DNA of 21,991 bases from G963674665 sp964609625 (GCA_964609625.1 CAZSRS010000053.1:1-21991); one strand, 5' to 3'; numbered from the stretch's first letter, positions 13,385-21,772 are shown. A program made the numbers and translations. The notes: generated by a model from the letters alone, not told the origin.

Positions 13385-14485
13385 ATGAAGAAACTTTGGA
13401 TGTTGCTGTTGACGGCCGCGTTCGCGCTCACGGCGCTACCCGGCTTGGCTGCCCAGAAGCCCTACAAGATCGGCATCGTCACGCCCACGCTTTCGGCCAG
13501 CGAGGACGAATTCCGGGGCGCGCAGCGTGTTTCGGTCAAGTATCCCGGCATGATCAAGCATATCTCCCTGCCCGAGAACTACTCGGAAGAGCAGGAGACG
13601 GCCATCACCCAGATCCTCAGCCTGGGCGCGGACCCGGAGATCAAAGCCATCGTCATCTGCGCCGGCTACTCCGGTATCCTGCCCGCCATCCAGAAGATCA
13701 AGGAGAAGCGCCCCGACATGGTGGTCATCACCGCGCCCATCTGGGACGACCCGGACATGATGGCCAAATATGTTGACTTGGCACTGGACACCGACTGGGT
13801 ACAGCGCGGCATCACCATCCCCACCAAGGCGCAGAAGATGGGTGCCAAGACCTTCATCCACTATTCATTTCCCACGCACATGGCCATGGAAGTGCTGGCA
13901 AAGCGCCGCGACATGATGCGCCAGACCTGCGAGAAGCTGGGCGTCACGTTCGTGGAGGTCTTCACGCCCGATCCAAAGACCGGCGCTGGCCCCGCCCCCA
14001 TGTTGCAGTTCCTGCAGGAGGACATCCCCCGGCAGATCGCCACCTACGGCGTGGATACGGCCATTTTCGGCACCAACTGCCCAATGCAGGACGTGATCAT
14101 CGCCAAGGCCCTGGAGCTGAAGTTCATCATGCCCGAGCAGTGCTGCCCCACACCGACGCAGGGGTATCCGGCCGCCATGGAACTGGAGATTTCCCAGGAA
14201 GACGCCGGCAATTTCGATAAAATCAACGCCATGATCAAGGAAAAGGCCGCGGCTGCCGGCTGTACCGGACGGCTCTCCACCTGGCCCGTGCCTGTGGGCT
14301 ATTTCTTCCCCGAGTTCTCCACCGAGGTGGCCATGCTGATGATCGACGGAGGACTGAAGACCCTGGATATCGCCTCGCTGGAGCCCGTGTCCAAGCAGGT
14401 GGCCGGGGTGGACGTGTTCTTCGACAAGATGAAGCCTGAGATCGACAACTATTACCTGATCATCATGGACTCCATCTACTATTAA
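13385..14485 (+). CDS. DUF3798 periplasmic protein, likely binding protein of the next importer
   Basis: A 366-residue protein with a Sec signal peptide (MKKLWMLLLTAAFALTALPG then LAA, cut near residue 23). The mature part starts KPYKIGIVTPTLSASEDEF and continues with PENYSEEQETAITQI and AIVICAGYSGILPAIQKIK, features I associate with DUF3798. The order of strands and helices resembles sugar-type periplasmic binding proteins. It has no lipobox, unlike some family members. Six cysteines remain (92, 182, 232, 253, 254, 293), including NCP and QCCPTPTQG, which is notable for a periplasmic protein and could bind a metal or form disulfides. AGGGAG (13370-13375) is nine bases before ATG 13385, so I prefer it to the ATG at 13376. 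It sits directly upstream of an ATPase and two permeases, which fits a binding-protein role (inference; the family has no assigned function that I know of). Confidence 0.85.
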   Translation: MKKLWMLLLTAAFALTALPGLAAQKPYKIGIVTPTLSASEDEFRGAQRVSVKYPGMIKHISLPENYSEEQETAITQILSLGADPEIKAIVICAGYSGILPAIQKIKEKRPDMVVITAPIWDDPDMMAKYVDLALDTDWVQRGITIPTKAQKMGAKTFIHYSFPTHMAMEVLAKRRDMMRQTCEKLGVTFVEVFTPDPKTGAGPAPMLQFLQEDIPRQIATYGVDTAIFGTNCPMQDVIIAKALELKFIMPEQCCPTPTQGYPAAMELEISQEDAGNFDKINAMIKEKAAAAGCTGRLSTWPVPVGYFFPEFSTEVAMLMIDGGLKTLDIASLEPVSKQVAGVDVFFDKMKPEIDNYYLIIMDSIYY

Positions 14486-14500
14486 GCGTTGTGCTTCCAA

Positions 14501-14534
14501 GCGGGGCGGGCTTGGTGGCACTGGTCCGCCCCGC
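14501..14534 (+). other. Intercistronic stem-loop between DUF3798 gene and its ATPase
   Basis: Perfect 9-bp GC arms, GCGGGGCGG (14501-14509) and CCGCCCCGC (14526-14534), enclose a 16-base loop. The stem begins 16 bases after the stop codon and ends nine bases before ATG 14544. No T-run follows, so it is more likely an mRNA-stabilising or partial-attenuation element than a full terminator. Such hairpins after binding-protein genes raise binding-protein over membrane-component levels. Confidence 0.7.
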
Positions 14535-14543
14535 CAGGATACC

Positions 14544-16142
14544 ATGCTCGAGATCAACGCCGTCACCAAACACTTCGGCAGTCATACCGCCCTGGATAAG
14601 GTCTCCCTGGCCGTAGCGGCCGGCGAGATCCACGGACTGGTGGGGCTGAACGGCTCGGGCAAGACCACCTTGCTGAACATCCTGTTCGGCAGCCCCGCTA
14701 TTTCCGCGAGCGGCGGATTCCAGGGCAGCCTACTCCTGGATGGCGTGCCCCTGAATCCAACCCGACCCAACCAGGCCATGGCCGCGGGCGTGGGTATGAT
14801 CCACCAGGAATTCGCCCTGCTGGACAGCATGAGCGTGGCCGAGAACGTCTTCATCGGCCGGGAGCCGATGCTGGGTTTCAGCCGTAACCTGTTTGGCCAC
14901 CGACTGCGTTCCGGCTTGGGACTGGTGGACCGTGGCGCCATGCGGCAGGGCGCCATCAAGGCCCTGACCCGGCTTGGCCTGAACCTCGACCCCGATTTGA
15001 AGCCGCCGTCACTCTCCGTCAACCTGCGCCAGTTTGTCGAAATAGCCCGGGAAACCACCAAGGACGGGCTCAAGCTGCTGTTGTTGGACGAACCCACCGC
15101 CGTGCTCAACCACGCCGACGCCGCGATACTGTTGGACGTAGTGCGGCGCATCGCGTCTACGGGCACTGCGGTACTCTTCGTCTCGCACCGGCTTGAGGAA
15201 GTCACCTCGGTCTGCCGGCGCATCACCGTTCTGCGCGACGGACGTGTCAGCGGCCGCTTCGAACACGGCACCGCCCCTGCAACACTGGCCCTGGCCATGG
15301 TGGGAGGCGAGGTGGTCAAGACCAGGCGTCATCCCGTGATCGATCCCGACAATGTCGGCAACATCATGCTCAGCCTGCGCGAATTCAGCGTGGATTTGCC
15401 GGGAGAGATCTTGCACGGTGTGAACCTTGACGTGCGGCGGGGCGAAATCCTGGGCCTGGCTGGCTTCTCCGGTCACGGCAAGATGGCCCTGGCCCCTGGC
15501 GTGATGGGACTCTGCCCCAGCCAAGGCAGTGTGCACCTGAAGGGCGGACCGGTCTTGAAGCCCCACCCCGTGACCATGATCGGCCACGGCCTCTACTACA
15601 TGCCCGAGGACCGGCGGGCCATGGGTCTGCTTCTGGATCATTCGGTCATGGAGAACATGGTCCTGCCCGCGGCCTGGAGCACGGGGCGCTTTCTCTACCC
15701 CCTGCCGCTACGTTGCCTGCGCCCCCTGCATGTTTCGCGCGGCGAGACATACGCCAAGGAGCGCGTGCGGGAGTTCCAGATCAAGTGCCGCTCCGTGCGC
15801 CAGAGGGTGGACGAACTCTCGGGAGGCAACCAGCAGAAGGTGGTCATGGCCCAGGCCCTGGCTGTTCGCCCCGACCTGCTCTTTGTCTCCGAACCCACGC
15901 GCGGGGTGGACATCCAGGCCAAGGAGCGCATCCTGGAACTGTTGATCGGCATCAACCAGACGCACGGCACCACCATTGTCATGGCCTCCAGCGAGCTGGA
16001 GGAGCTTCGTCGCGTCTGCGACCGCATCGCCGTTGTGCATGGCGGCCGCATCGAGAGCATACTGCCTCCAGAGCGCTGCGAACGGGATTTTGCCCTGGCC
16101 TTTTCCGGGGAACTCGAAGAGCAGGAGGCTACCCCCGCGTGA
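14544..16142 (+). CDS. Double-domain ABC ATPase of a sugar/nucleoside-type importer (RbsA/YufO-like)
   Basis: A 532-residue cytoplasmic protein with two nucleotide-binding domains. Domain 1 has Walker A GLNGSGKT (34-41), Q-loop GMIHQEF (Gln88), a degenerate signature LSVNLRQFVEIARE (157-170), Walker B LLLLDEPTA (Asp182, Glu183) and His215. Domain 2 has GFSGHGKM (307-314), MPEDRRAMGLLLDHSV, signature LSGGNQQKVVMAQAL (425-439) and the family's LLFVSEPTRGVDIQA (Glu450). The degenerate first signature and SEPTRGVD are normal for this family (ribose, galactose and BMP-type nucleoside importers), so only one composite ATP site is fully standard. ATG 14544 follows an AGGA-type site just past the hairpin. 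Its stop overlaps the permease start (GTGA). Confidence 0.92.
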   Translation: MLEINAVTKHFGSHTALDKVSLAVAAGEIHGLVGLNGSGKTTLLNILFGSPAISASGGFQGSLLLDGVPLNPTRPNQAMAAGVGMIHQEFALLDSMSVAENVFIGREPMLGFSRNLFGHRLRSGLGLVDRGAMRQGAIKALTRLGLNLDPDLKPPSLSVNLRQFVEIARETTKDGLKLLLLDEPTAVLNHADAAILLDVVRRIASTGTAVLFVSHRLEEVTSVCRRITVLRDGRVSGRFEHGTAPATLALAMVGGEVVKTRRHPVIDPDNVGNIMLSLREFSVDLPGEILHGVNLDVRRGEILGLAGFSGHGKMALAPGVMGLCPSQGSVHLKGGPVLKPHPVTMIGHGLYYMPEDRRAMGLLLDHSVMENMVLPAAWSTGRFLYPLPLRCLRPLHVSRGETYAKERVREFQIKCRSVRQRVDELSGGNQQKVVMAQALAVRPDLLFVSEPTRGVDIQAKERILELLIGINQTHGTTIVMASSELEELRRVCDRIAVVHGGRIESILPPERCERDFALAFSGELEEQEATPA

Positions 16143-17173
16143 AACCCAAACTGCACATCCCGCAGTTGTTCATCATCTGCTTTCTGTTTCTGCTGATGGT
16201 CGCGGCATGGCGCCTGGACATCGTGCTCTCCGCCATTTTCAGCGACTCCTTGGTGCGTCTGGTGATGAACGGGGTTTTGGTACTCTCGTTGGCACCCATG
16301 CTCAACGCGGGGGTGGGCATCAACTTCGGCCTGCCCGTGGCCATTTCGGCTGGGCTGCTGGGTATGTGCATGGCCGTTGACGTGCGCTTGGCCGGCTTGG
16401 GCGGTTTTTTCGGCGCCCTTGTGCTTTCGCTGCCCCCGGCTCTGGCTTTTGGCTGGGTCTACGGCCGGATACTGAGCCGGGTCAAAGGCAAGGAGGAGAT
16501 TGCGGCCACCTTCATCGGTTTCTCCTTCATTTCGGTGATGAATTTTTTCTGGGCCACCGCGCCCTTCAGCAATCCGGCCATGCTCTGGCCCATCGGCGGC
16601 AAGGGCATGCGCCCCACCATCGGACTCAAGAGCTATTTCGGCAAGGCGCTCAACGACCTGCTGAACGTGAATGCGCTGGGGCTGAAAGTGCCGTTGGGCC
16701 TGCTCGGGTTCTTCGCCGTGCTTTGCCTCCTGGTCTGGCAGTTCTTCCGGACCAGTCTCGGTCGGGCCATGCTGGCAGCTGGGGAGAACGAGGGCTTCGC
16801 CCGATTGGCCGGTGTGCGGGTGGAGCGTGTCAGGATACTGGCCGTGATGCTCTCCACAGTGCTCGGGGCCTGGGGGATCTGCGTTTACGCCCAGAGCTAC
16901 GGATTCATCGAACTCTACGATGCCCCGCTGATGATGGCCTTTCCGGCTGCCTCGGCGGTGCTTGTGGGCGGCAGCCTGGGCCGGGGTACCACCGTGCTGC
17001 ACGTGGTCTTGGGCACATACCTGTTCCAGACCACCTACATCGTCTCCGGTCCCATTGCCAATGCCATGCTGGTGCCCGAGGTGGCGGAGATATTCCGCAT
17101 GTTAGTCTCCAACGCCATCATTCTCTACGCCCTAGTATACGAGGGGTTGCGGAGGCGGCGTGCGACGGCTTAA
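16139..17173 (+). CDS. ABC importer permease, sugar/branched-chain type (first)
   Basis: A 344-residue integral membrane protein of the BPD_transp_2 class (RbsC/LivH/YufP relatives). Recognisable parts are LNAGVGINFGLPVAISAGLLG near the third segment, the cytoplasmic loop SRVKGKEEIAATFIGFSFIS, and the ATPase-contact stretch FFRTSLGRAMLAAGENEGFARLAGV. GTG 16139 overlaps the ATPase stop by four bases and has AGGAGG (16123-16128) upstream. It overlaps the second permease by 14 bases. It forms half of the channel used by the DUF3798 binding protein (inference from gene order). Confidence 0.9.
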   Translation: MKPKLHIPQLFIICFLFLLMVAAWRLDIVLSAIFSDSLVRLVMNGVLVLSLAPMLNAGVGINFGLPVAISAGLLGMCMAVDVRLAGLGGFFGALVLSLPPALAFGWVYGRILSRVKGKEEIAATFIGFSFISVMNFFWATAPFSNPAMLWPIGGKGMRPTIGLKSYFGKALNDLLNVNALGLKVPLGLLGFFAVLCLLVWQFFRTSLGRAMLAAGENEGFARLAGVRVERVRILAVMLSTVLGAWGICVYAQSYGFIELYDAPLMMAFPAASAVLVGGSLGRGTTVLHVVLGTYLFQTTYIVSGPIANAMLVPEVAEIFRMLVSNAIILYALVYEGLRRRRATA

Positions 17174-18209
17174 CCCTGTTCCCTTCGTGTTCGTGGCGCT
17201 GTCGCTCGTGGGTGTCTACTTTTCGCAGATGCCTCCGCTGTTCGTGGCCAACGAGGTGGTGGTGCGCTTCATCCGCGACGGGGTCCTGGCCCTGGCCCTG
17301 ATCGTACCCGTGGTGGCCGGCATGGGTTTGAATTTCGCCATCGTGGTTGGGTCCATGTGCGCCCAGGTGGGGCTGGTCCTGGCCGTGGACTATCAATTGT
17401 CCGGCGCCAACGGGCTGCTGTTCATCCTGCTGGTGGGACTGCCCCTGTCGGCGGGCGCGGGCTGGCTCATCGGGCTCACGCTCAACTGCGTGAAGGGCAA
17501 GGAGATGATTACCACGATCATCATCGGTTTCGTGGCCACCAGTATTTACCAGCTGGTGTTTATGGTGGGCTACGGCACGGTCATCACGCCGAACAACCAG
17601 GAGATGATGCTCTCGCGCGGGATCGGCATCCGCAACATGGTCGATCTCGAGAGATTCCGGAACATCATCGACAAAATCTGGTTGCAGGACGTCCACGGAT
17701 TGGAATTGCCCCTGTTCATGATCCTGCTGGTGCTGACCGTGGCCGGGGCTGTGGTCTGGCTTTTGCGTACCCGCCTGGGGCAACAGTTCCGGGCGGTGGG
17801 CGAAAGCCAGGAAAAGGCGCGATTGGTGGGTATCGATGTGGACAAGGTGCGGATCAAGGCCATGATGGCCTCCATGATGCTGGCCTGCCTGGGCCAGGTG
17901 ATCTACACCCAGAACATCGGCATGCTCAACGTCTACACGGCGCATTTGAACTCGGATATCTTCTCCTGCGCGGCTCTGCTGGCCGGCGGCGCGACCATCC
18001 GGCACGCGCATGTGCGCCACGCTCTGGTCGGTGTTCTGCTCTTCCACACATTGTTCATCGTCTCGCCCCAGGCAGGGCAAAACCTTTTCGACAACGCCGC
18101 TCTGGGTGAATACTTCAGGACATTTGTGGCCTACGGCACCATCGCCGTGGCCCTGGTGCTGAATATCCACCGCCAGGAGCGGGGAGTGGAGGCAGCGGAG
18201 AAACTGTAA
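17160..18209 (+). CDS. ABC importer permease, sugar/branched-chain type (second)
   Basis: A 349-residue integral membrane protein, paralogous to the preceding permease. It shares the pattern VAGMGLNFAIVVGSMCAQVG, the loop NCVKGKEMITTIIIGFVATS and the contact region LRTRLGQQFRAVGESQEKARLVGI. GTG 17160 has GGAGG (17151-17155) four bases upstream and lies 14 bases inside the first permease gene. Two different permeases with one double ATPase and one binding protein is the standard make-up of BMP/nucleoside-type importers. Confidence 0.9.
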   Translation: MRRLNPVPFVFVALSLVGVYFSQMPPLFVANEVVVRFIRDGVLALALIVPVVAGMGLNFAIVVGSMCAQVGLVLAVDYQLSGANGLLFILLVGLPLSAGAGWLIGLTLNCVKGKEMITTIIIGFVATSIYQLVFMVGYGTVITPNNQEMMLSRGIGIRNMVDLERFRNIIDKIWLQDVHGLELPLFMILLVLTVAGAVVWLLRTRLGQQFRAVGESQEKARLVGIDVDKVRIKAMMASMMLACLGQVIYTQNIGMLNVYTAHLNSDIFSCAALLAGGATIRHAHVRHALVGVLLFHTLFIVSPQAGQNLFDNAALGEYFRTFVAYGTIAVALVLNIHRQERGVEAAEKL

Positions 18210-18265
18210 TTGGATTCCATCCGTCGGGGTGAAATCCACTTCATGGTCAAAGGAGGAGCACTGTT

Positions 18266-19285
18266 ATGCAACGAAATCTTGCTGTTATCACTGTCGTACT
18301 TGTCTGTTGTTTGGTGTCGATGTCGGCGTTTTCAGGTGAACCGGAAAAGACGAAGCTCACCTATCTCGAGCCGGGGCGTTACCTCATCAAGCTGCCCGTC
18401 ATTTTGGCCGGCGCGGCGGGGTATTTCGCCGAGGAAGGTTTGGACGTGGATGTCCGCATCGCCCCCGGCCAAAGGGTGTACGAGGCCCTTATCGCCGAGG
18501 ACGCTGATATCATCGCCGTATCCTACGGCTCGATGATGAAGATCAACCAGCAGGGAAAGGCCATTGACTCGGTAACCAACATCACCCGGAACTGCCTTTT
18601 CCACTTGGTCGCTCAGGAGAATGTCAAGTCCTTGCAGGAGTTGAAAGGGAAACGTATCGGTGTTCCCAAGGTGGGGGAGGAAGTGACCGCCGTGATCCGG
18701 GCCGCGCTCAGTCGGCAGGGTATCGATCCGGACAATGACGTGAAATGGGTCTCCGTGGGTATCGAGGGCACCATGGTCGCGGCCATGAAACGGGGCGAGA
18801 TCGACGCGGTGGGCGCGGTGGGCGAGTGGCGTGACCACTTGCTGCGGGCAGTGCCCGGAACACATGTGCTGATCGACTATTCCAAGGCTGCGGACCTGAA
18901 ACAATACCTGGGTGCCGAGACCTATCCCTTGGCCCATGTCCAGATGACCAGGGAGTTTGTCGAGCAGAATCCGGAAACCGTGCAGCGCGTGGTCAATGCG
19001 GTCATGAAATCCCTGCACTTCATCAACTCCCACACGCCCGAGGAGTGCATCGATGTGGTCAAGGATAAGTATTGGGCGGACGCGGACCGCGACGTACTGG
19101 TGCGATACCTGACGGAAATCAAGGACGCCTTCAGTCTTGACGGCATCACCACAAAAGAGGGCTATGACATCGTGGTCCGGGTGAACACCGAAGCGGACTT
19201 GCTCAAGGCTCCGGCTCCCGCCTTCGAGGAGATCACGAACCTGCAATTCGTCGAGGCCGCGAACAAGAAGCTCGGCATCAAGTAG
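18266..19285 (+). CDS. SsuA/NMT1-like periplasmic binding protein
   Basis: A 339-residue secreted protein. The N-terminus MQRNLAVITVVLVCCLVSMS followed by AFSG is a Sec signal. The mature part reads KTKLTYLEPGRYLIKLPVI, AGAAGYFAEEGLDVDVR, LIAEDADIIAVSYGSMMKI, LKGKRIGVPKVGEE and KRGEIDAVGAVGEW. These are the landmarks of the NMT1/SsuA family that binds sulfonates, nitrate, thiamine precursors and similar small polar compounds. AGGAGG lies about ten bases upstream of ATG 18266. It follows the second permease by 56 bases. Its matching ATPase and permease lie beyond the isomerase gene. A strong hairpin follows its stop. Ligand unknown. Confidence 0.9.
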   Translation: MQRNLAVITVVLVCCLVSMSAFSGEPEKTKLTYLEPGRYLIKLPVILAGAAGYFAEEGLDVDVRIAPGQRVYEALIAEDADIIAVSYGSMMKINQQGKAIDSVTNITRNCLFHLVAQENVKSLQELKGKRIGVPKVGEEVTAVIRAALSRQGIDPDNDVKWVSVGIEGTMVAAMKRGEIDAVGAVGEWRDHLLRAVPGTHVLIDYSKAADLKQYLGAETYPLAHVQMTREFVEQNPETVQRVVNAVMKSLHFINSHTPEECIDVVKDKYWADADRDVLVRYLTEIKDAFSLDGITTKEGYDIVVRVNTEADLLKAPAPAFEEITNLQFVEAANKKLGIK

Positions 19286-19322
19286 CTTCGTGCGAGTGAT
19301 TCCGATACTGATCCTTAAGTTG

Positions 19323-19362
19323 GGTCCGCAGCTGCTTTCAGTCTACTGGGCGGCTGCGGACC
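19323..19362 (+). other. Intercistronic stem-loop after the SsuA-like gene
   Basis: GGTCCGCAGC (19323-19332) and GCTGCGGACC (19353-19362) are perfect 10-bp arms. Inward, a U-G wobble and two further GC pairs extend the stem to about 13 bp around a short loop. It lies 38 bases after the stop and 21 bases before ATG 19383, with no T-run. It is best read as an mRNA-stabilising or attenuating hairpin favouring the binding protein, parallel to the one at 14501-14534. Confidence 0.75.
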
Positions 19363-19382
19363 TTCAATAAGGGTATGAAATC

Positions 19383-20195
19383 ATGAATCGTCAAGAATCC
19401 ACCATCGCCATCAGCAACAGGCTTTTCCAGGACGTGGCCGACCTGATCGCCTACGGCCGCGAGAACGATTGTATGGCGGTGGACTATTCCTTTTCCAAGC
19501 TGGCGCGGATTCCAAAGGACATCACCGACGAGAACGGGAGCATTCAGGCCCTGTTGGGCGAGGGTTTCCTGCTGCGCTACCATACCCCCTTCTTTCATCA
19601 GGAGATCGCCTCGGCCGACCCAGCCAAGGCCGCTCACGCGGTACGCATGCAAAAGGAGTGCATCGACATCGCCGCCGCCATGGAGGGCATGTGCATTACT
19701 CTGCATATCGGACTAGGCATGAAGTCCATCGAGGATCTGGACTATCATACCGCAATCGGCAATCTTTCCCGGCTGGTTGATTATGGCGCGGGCAAGGGCG
19801 TGACCGTCTGCCTGGAAAACCTGACCAAGGGTTTTACGGCGGATCCGGAGTGTTTTCTGGAGATGCTCGAAAAGTCCGGGGCCACGGGTACCTTTGATCT
19901 GGGTCACGCCAATGCCTGCCCATGGGTCGAGCAGGGATGCGGCTCCAGCATGGATTTCCTCGGATATGTGATTGATCGCATCCGCAATGCCCATGTCTAT
20001 GAAATCGAGTTGACGGATCCGGAAACCGGGCTTGGCTACCATGTGGCACCGGAAAATCTCGACCGTAATCGCCCCCTTCTGAAGGCCTTGCGGGGCTCGG
20101 GATGTGACTGGTGGCTGATCGAACTCAACGTTCCCCAGGACGTCGATCGTTCGTTGCAGTTATTGCGCGACTTTCTACGCGAGACCACCGTCTGA
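19383..20195 (+). CDS. Sugar-phosphate isomerase/epimerase-like TIM-barrel protein
   Basis: A 270-residue cytoplasmic protein of the xylose-isomerase-like / AP-endonuclease-2 TIM-barrel superfamily. Likely metal ligands and catalytic residues are His108 (ITLHIGLG), Glu145 (VCLENLTKG), Asp172 and His175 (FDLGHAN), His204 (NAHVYE), His220 (GYHV) and Glu247 (LIELN). The family includes epimerases, isomerases, inosose dehydratases and endonuclease IV. The gene context (between binding protein and ATPase of an importer) favours a small-molecule isomerase or lyase acting on the imported compound. ATG 19383 follows AAGGG at about ten bases. A four-codon mini frame (ATGAAATCATGA) overlaps the start. 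It ends 12 bases before the ATPase gene. Confidence 0.85.
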   Translation: MNRQESTIAISNRLFQDVADLIAYGRENDCMAVDYSFSKLARIPKDITDENGSIQALLGEGFLLRYHTPFFHQEIASADPAKAAHAVRMQKECIDIAAAMEGMCITLHIGLGMKSIEDLDYHTAIGNLSRLVDYGAGKGVTVCLENLTKGFTADPECFLEMLEKSGATGTFDLGHANACPWVEQGCGSSMDFLGYVIDRIRNAHVYEIELTDPETGLGYHVAPENLDRNRPLLKALRGSGCDWWLIELNVPQDVDRSLQLLRDFLRETTV

Positions 20196-20207
20196 TCAGG
20201 AGGAGAG

Positions 20208-21023
20208 GTGATCCAGGCCCAGCGCGTCGAAAAGACTTTCATACTTACGGACGGAAAGACCGTGCCGGTGCTCGGTGGGGTGGACCTGCAGGTGAAGCGC
20301 GGGGAATTGGTGGCCGTGGTCGGTCCCAGCGGCTGCGGCAAGACGACCTTGTTGAAGATTCTGGCCGGGCTCAGTTGTCCGGACGGTGGCAGGGCGACCA
20401 TCGAGGGTACGGATGCCTCCGCGTACAGGGCCCAAGGGCGGGTAGGCTACATGTCTCAGGCAGACTCCCTGTTGCCCTGGCGCACCGTCTTGCGGAATGT
20501 TGCGTTGGGGTTGGAGCTCAACGGTGTGTCGTCGCGAGGCCGCGTGAAGAGGGCTCTGGACATGATCAGGCGCATGGGCCTGGAGGGCTTCGAGAGGAGC
20601 TATCCCTTCGAGCTTTCCGGGGGCATGAAGAAGCGGGTGGCCATCATGCGTACCCTGGCCTACGACCCGGAAACCATCTTCATGGACGAGCCGTTCGGGG
20701 CCCTGGACGTGCAGACGCGGGATTTCCTGGTTGATGACATCCTGCACATCTGGGACGAGACCCGAAAAACCATCGTGTTTGTGACCCACGACCTCACGGA
20801 GGCCATCTGCTTGGCGGATCGCGTCCTTCTGATGACAGCTAGGCCGTCGAGCATTAAACGCGAGTATGTAATTGACCTCCCCAGGCCGCGTAACAGTGAG
20901 ATACGCATTACACAACGCTTTGGCGAGATATTGAGGGAATTGTGGAAAGAACTGAGCAGCGAAGTGGTGAAGTGGCCTCCGCTCAACGTATGGCGGCAAG
21001 GATCCGAAGCCGGAAACGACTGA
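20208..21023 (+). CDS. ABC ATPase, SsuB/TauB-like
   Basis: A 271-residue ATPase: Walker A GPSGCGKT (39-46), Q-loop GYMSQADSLLPW (Gln84), signature LSGGMKKR (136-143), Walker B IFMDEPFGALD (Asp160, Glu161) and switch VTHDLTEA (His194). The SLLPWRTVLRNV and DEPFGALDVQTR stretches are typical of nitrate/sulfonate/taurine-family importers. GTG 20208 has AGGAGG (20198-20203) four bases upstream. It belongs with the SsuA-like protein at 18266-19285 and the permease that overlaps its end. Confidence 0.92.
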   Translation: MIQAQRVEKTFILTDGKTVPVLGGVDLQVKRGELVAVVGPSGCGKTTLLKILAGLSCPDGGRATIEGTDASAYRAQGRVGYMSQADSLLPWRTVLRNVALGLELNGVSSRGRVKRALDMIRRMGLEGFERSYPFELSGGMKKRVAIMRTLAYDPETIFMDEPFGALDVQTRDFLVDDILHIWDETRKTIVFVTHDLTEAICLADRVLLMTARPSSIKREYVIDLPRPRNSEIRITQRFGEILRELWKELSSEVVKWPPLNVWRQGSEAGND

Positions 21024-21772
21024 TCACACTCCTTCGTTTTACCATCATTTCCTTGTTCTTTGTCGGCTGGGAATTGGGATCCAGAACCGGGCGCCTAGAC
21101 ACGTTCTTTTTTAGCAGTCCGGTTGAGATCGGCCTGGATTTGTATGGATTGATCTCAACCGGCAAGTTGTTCCCCCATTTGTCCATGACCATGCAGGAGG
21201 TTTTCATTGGCCTGATCCTAGGAACGTCGTGCGGTGTTGTCGTAGGCGTCGTTTTGGGAAGAAACGAATTCCTGGCCCGCACCTTGGACCCGGTGATCAT
21301 GGGCTTGTATGCTGTCCCGAAGATCGCCATTGCCCCCTTGTTCATCCTCTGGTTCGGGCTGGGCATCCTTGGCAAGATCGTCTTTGTCTGGCTGGTGGTG
21401 TTCTTTCTCATTTTTTTCAATACATACGCCGGGATACGCGCGGTTGATCAGGAATTGGTGGATGCGGCTAAAGCCATGGGCGCCACTGCGTGGCAGATAC
21501 TGTGGAAAATCTCGGTGCCCAGTTGCATCCCCTGGATCATGGTGGGGTTGCGTGCCAGCCTTGGGGCGTCGCTCATCGCCGCCATTGTGGGCGAATTCGT
21601 GGCTTCGGACACAGGACTCGGGCATTTGATCATGGAGGGCCTGACCTTGTTCATGACGCAGCGTGTTCTGGCTGTTGTCCTGGTCCTTTCACTGATCGTC
21701 ATTCTCATGGACCTGGCCCTGCGTTATCTGGAACGGCGTTTCATTGCTTGGAAAAACCCTCGTTCGGGTTGA
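20990..21772 (+). CDS. ABC importer permease, SsuC/TauC-like
   Basis: A 260-residue inner-membrane protein with about six membrane segments and the classic ATPase-contact loop VDAAKAMGATAWQILWKISV followed by PSCIPWIMVGLRASLG and VGEF. PKIAIAPLFILWFGLG is typical of the SsuC/TauC/NrtB group. I chose ATG 20990, giving a normal N-terminus and a 34-base overlap with the ATPase gene. Earlier in-frame starts (for example TTG 20942 or GTG 20972) would add a charged extension and cannot be excluded. It is the last gene of the long plus-strand train. Confidence 0.9.
   Translation: MAARIRSRKRLITLLRFTIISLFFVGWELGSRTGRLDTFFFSSPVEIGLDLYGLISTGKLFPHLSMTMQEVFIGLILGTSCGVVVGVVLGRNEFLARTLDPVIMGLYAVPKIAIAPLFILWFGLGILGKIVFVWLVVFFLIFFNTYAGIRAVDQELVDAAKAMGATAWQILWKISVPSCIPWIMVGLRASLGASLIAAIVGEFVASDTGLGHLIMEGLTLFMTQRVLAVVLVLSLIVILMDLALRYLERRFIAWKNPRSG

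Noticed and set aside
14697..15055. Degenerate signature in the first domain of the double ATPase as a defect
   Set aside because: RbsA/YufO-type ATPases normally carry a divergent first signature (LSxxxxQxVEIA), so this is the expected family pattern.
19375..19386. Four-codon upstream frame (ATGAAATCATGA) overlapping the isomerase start as a regulatory uORF
   Set aside because: Too short to distinguish from chance, and the AAGGG site is better placed for the ATG at 19383.
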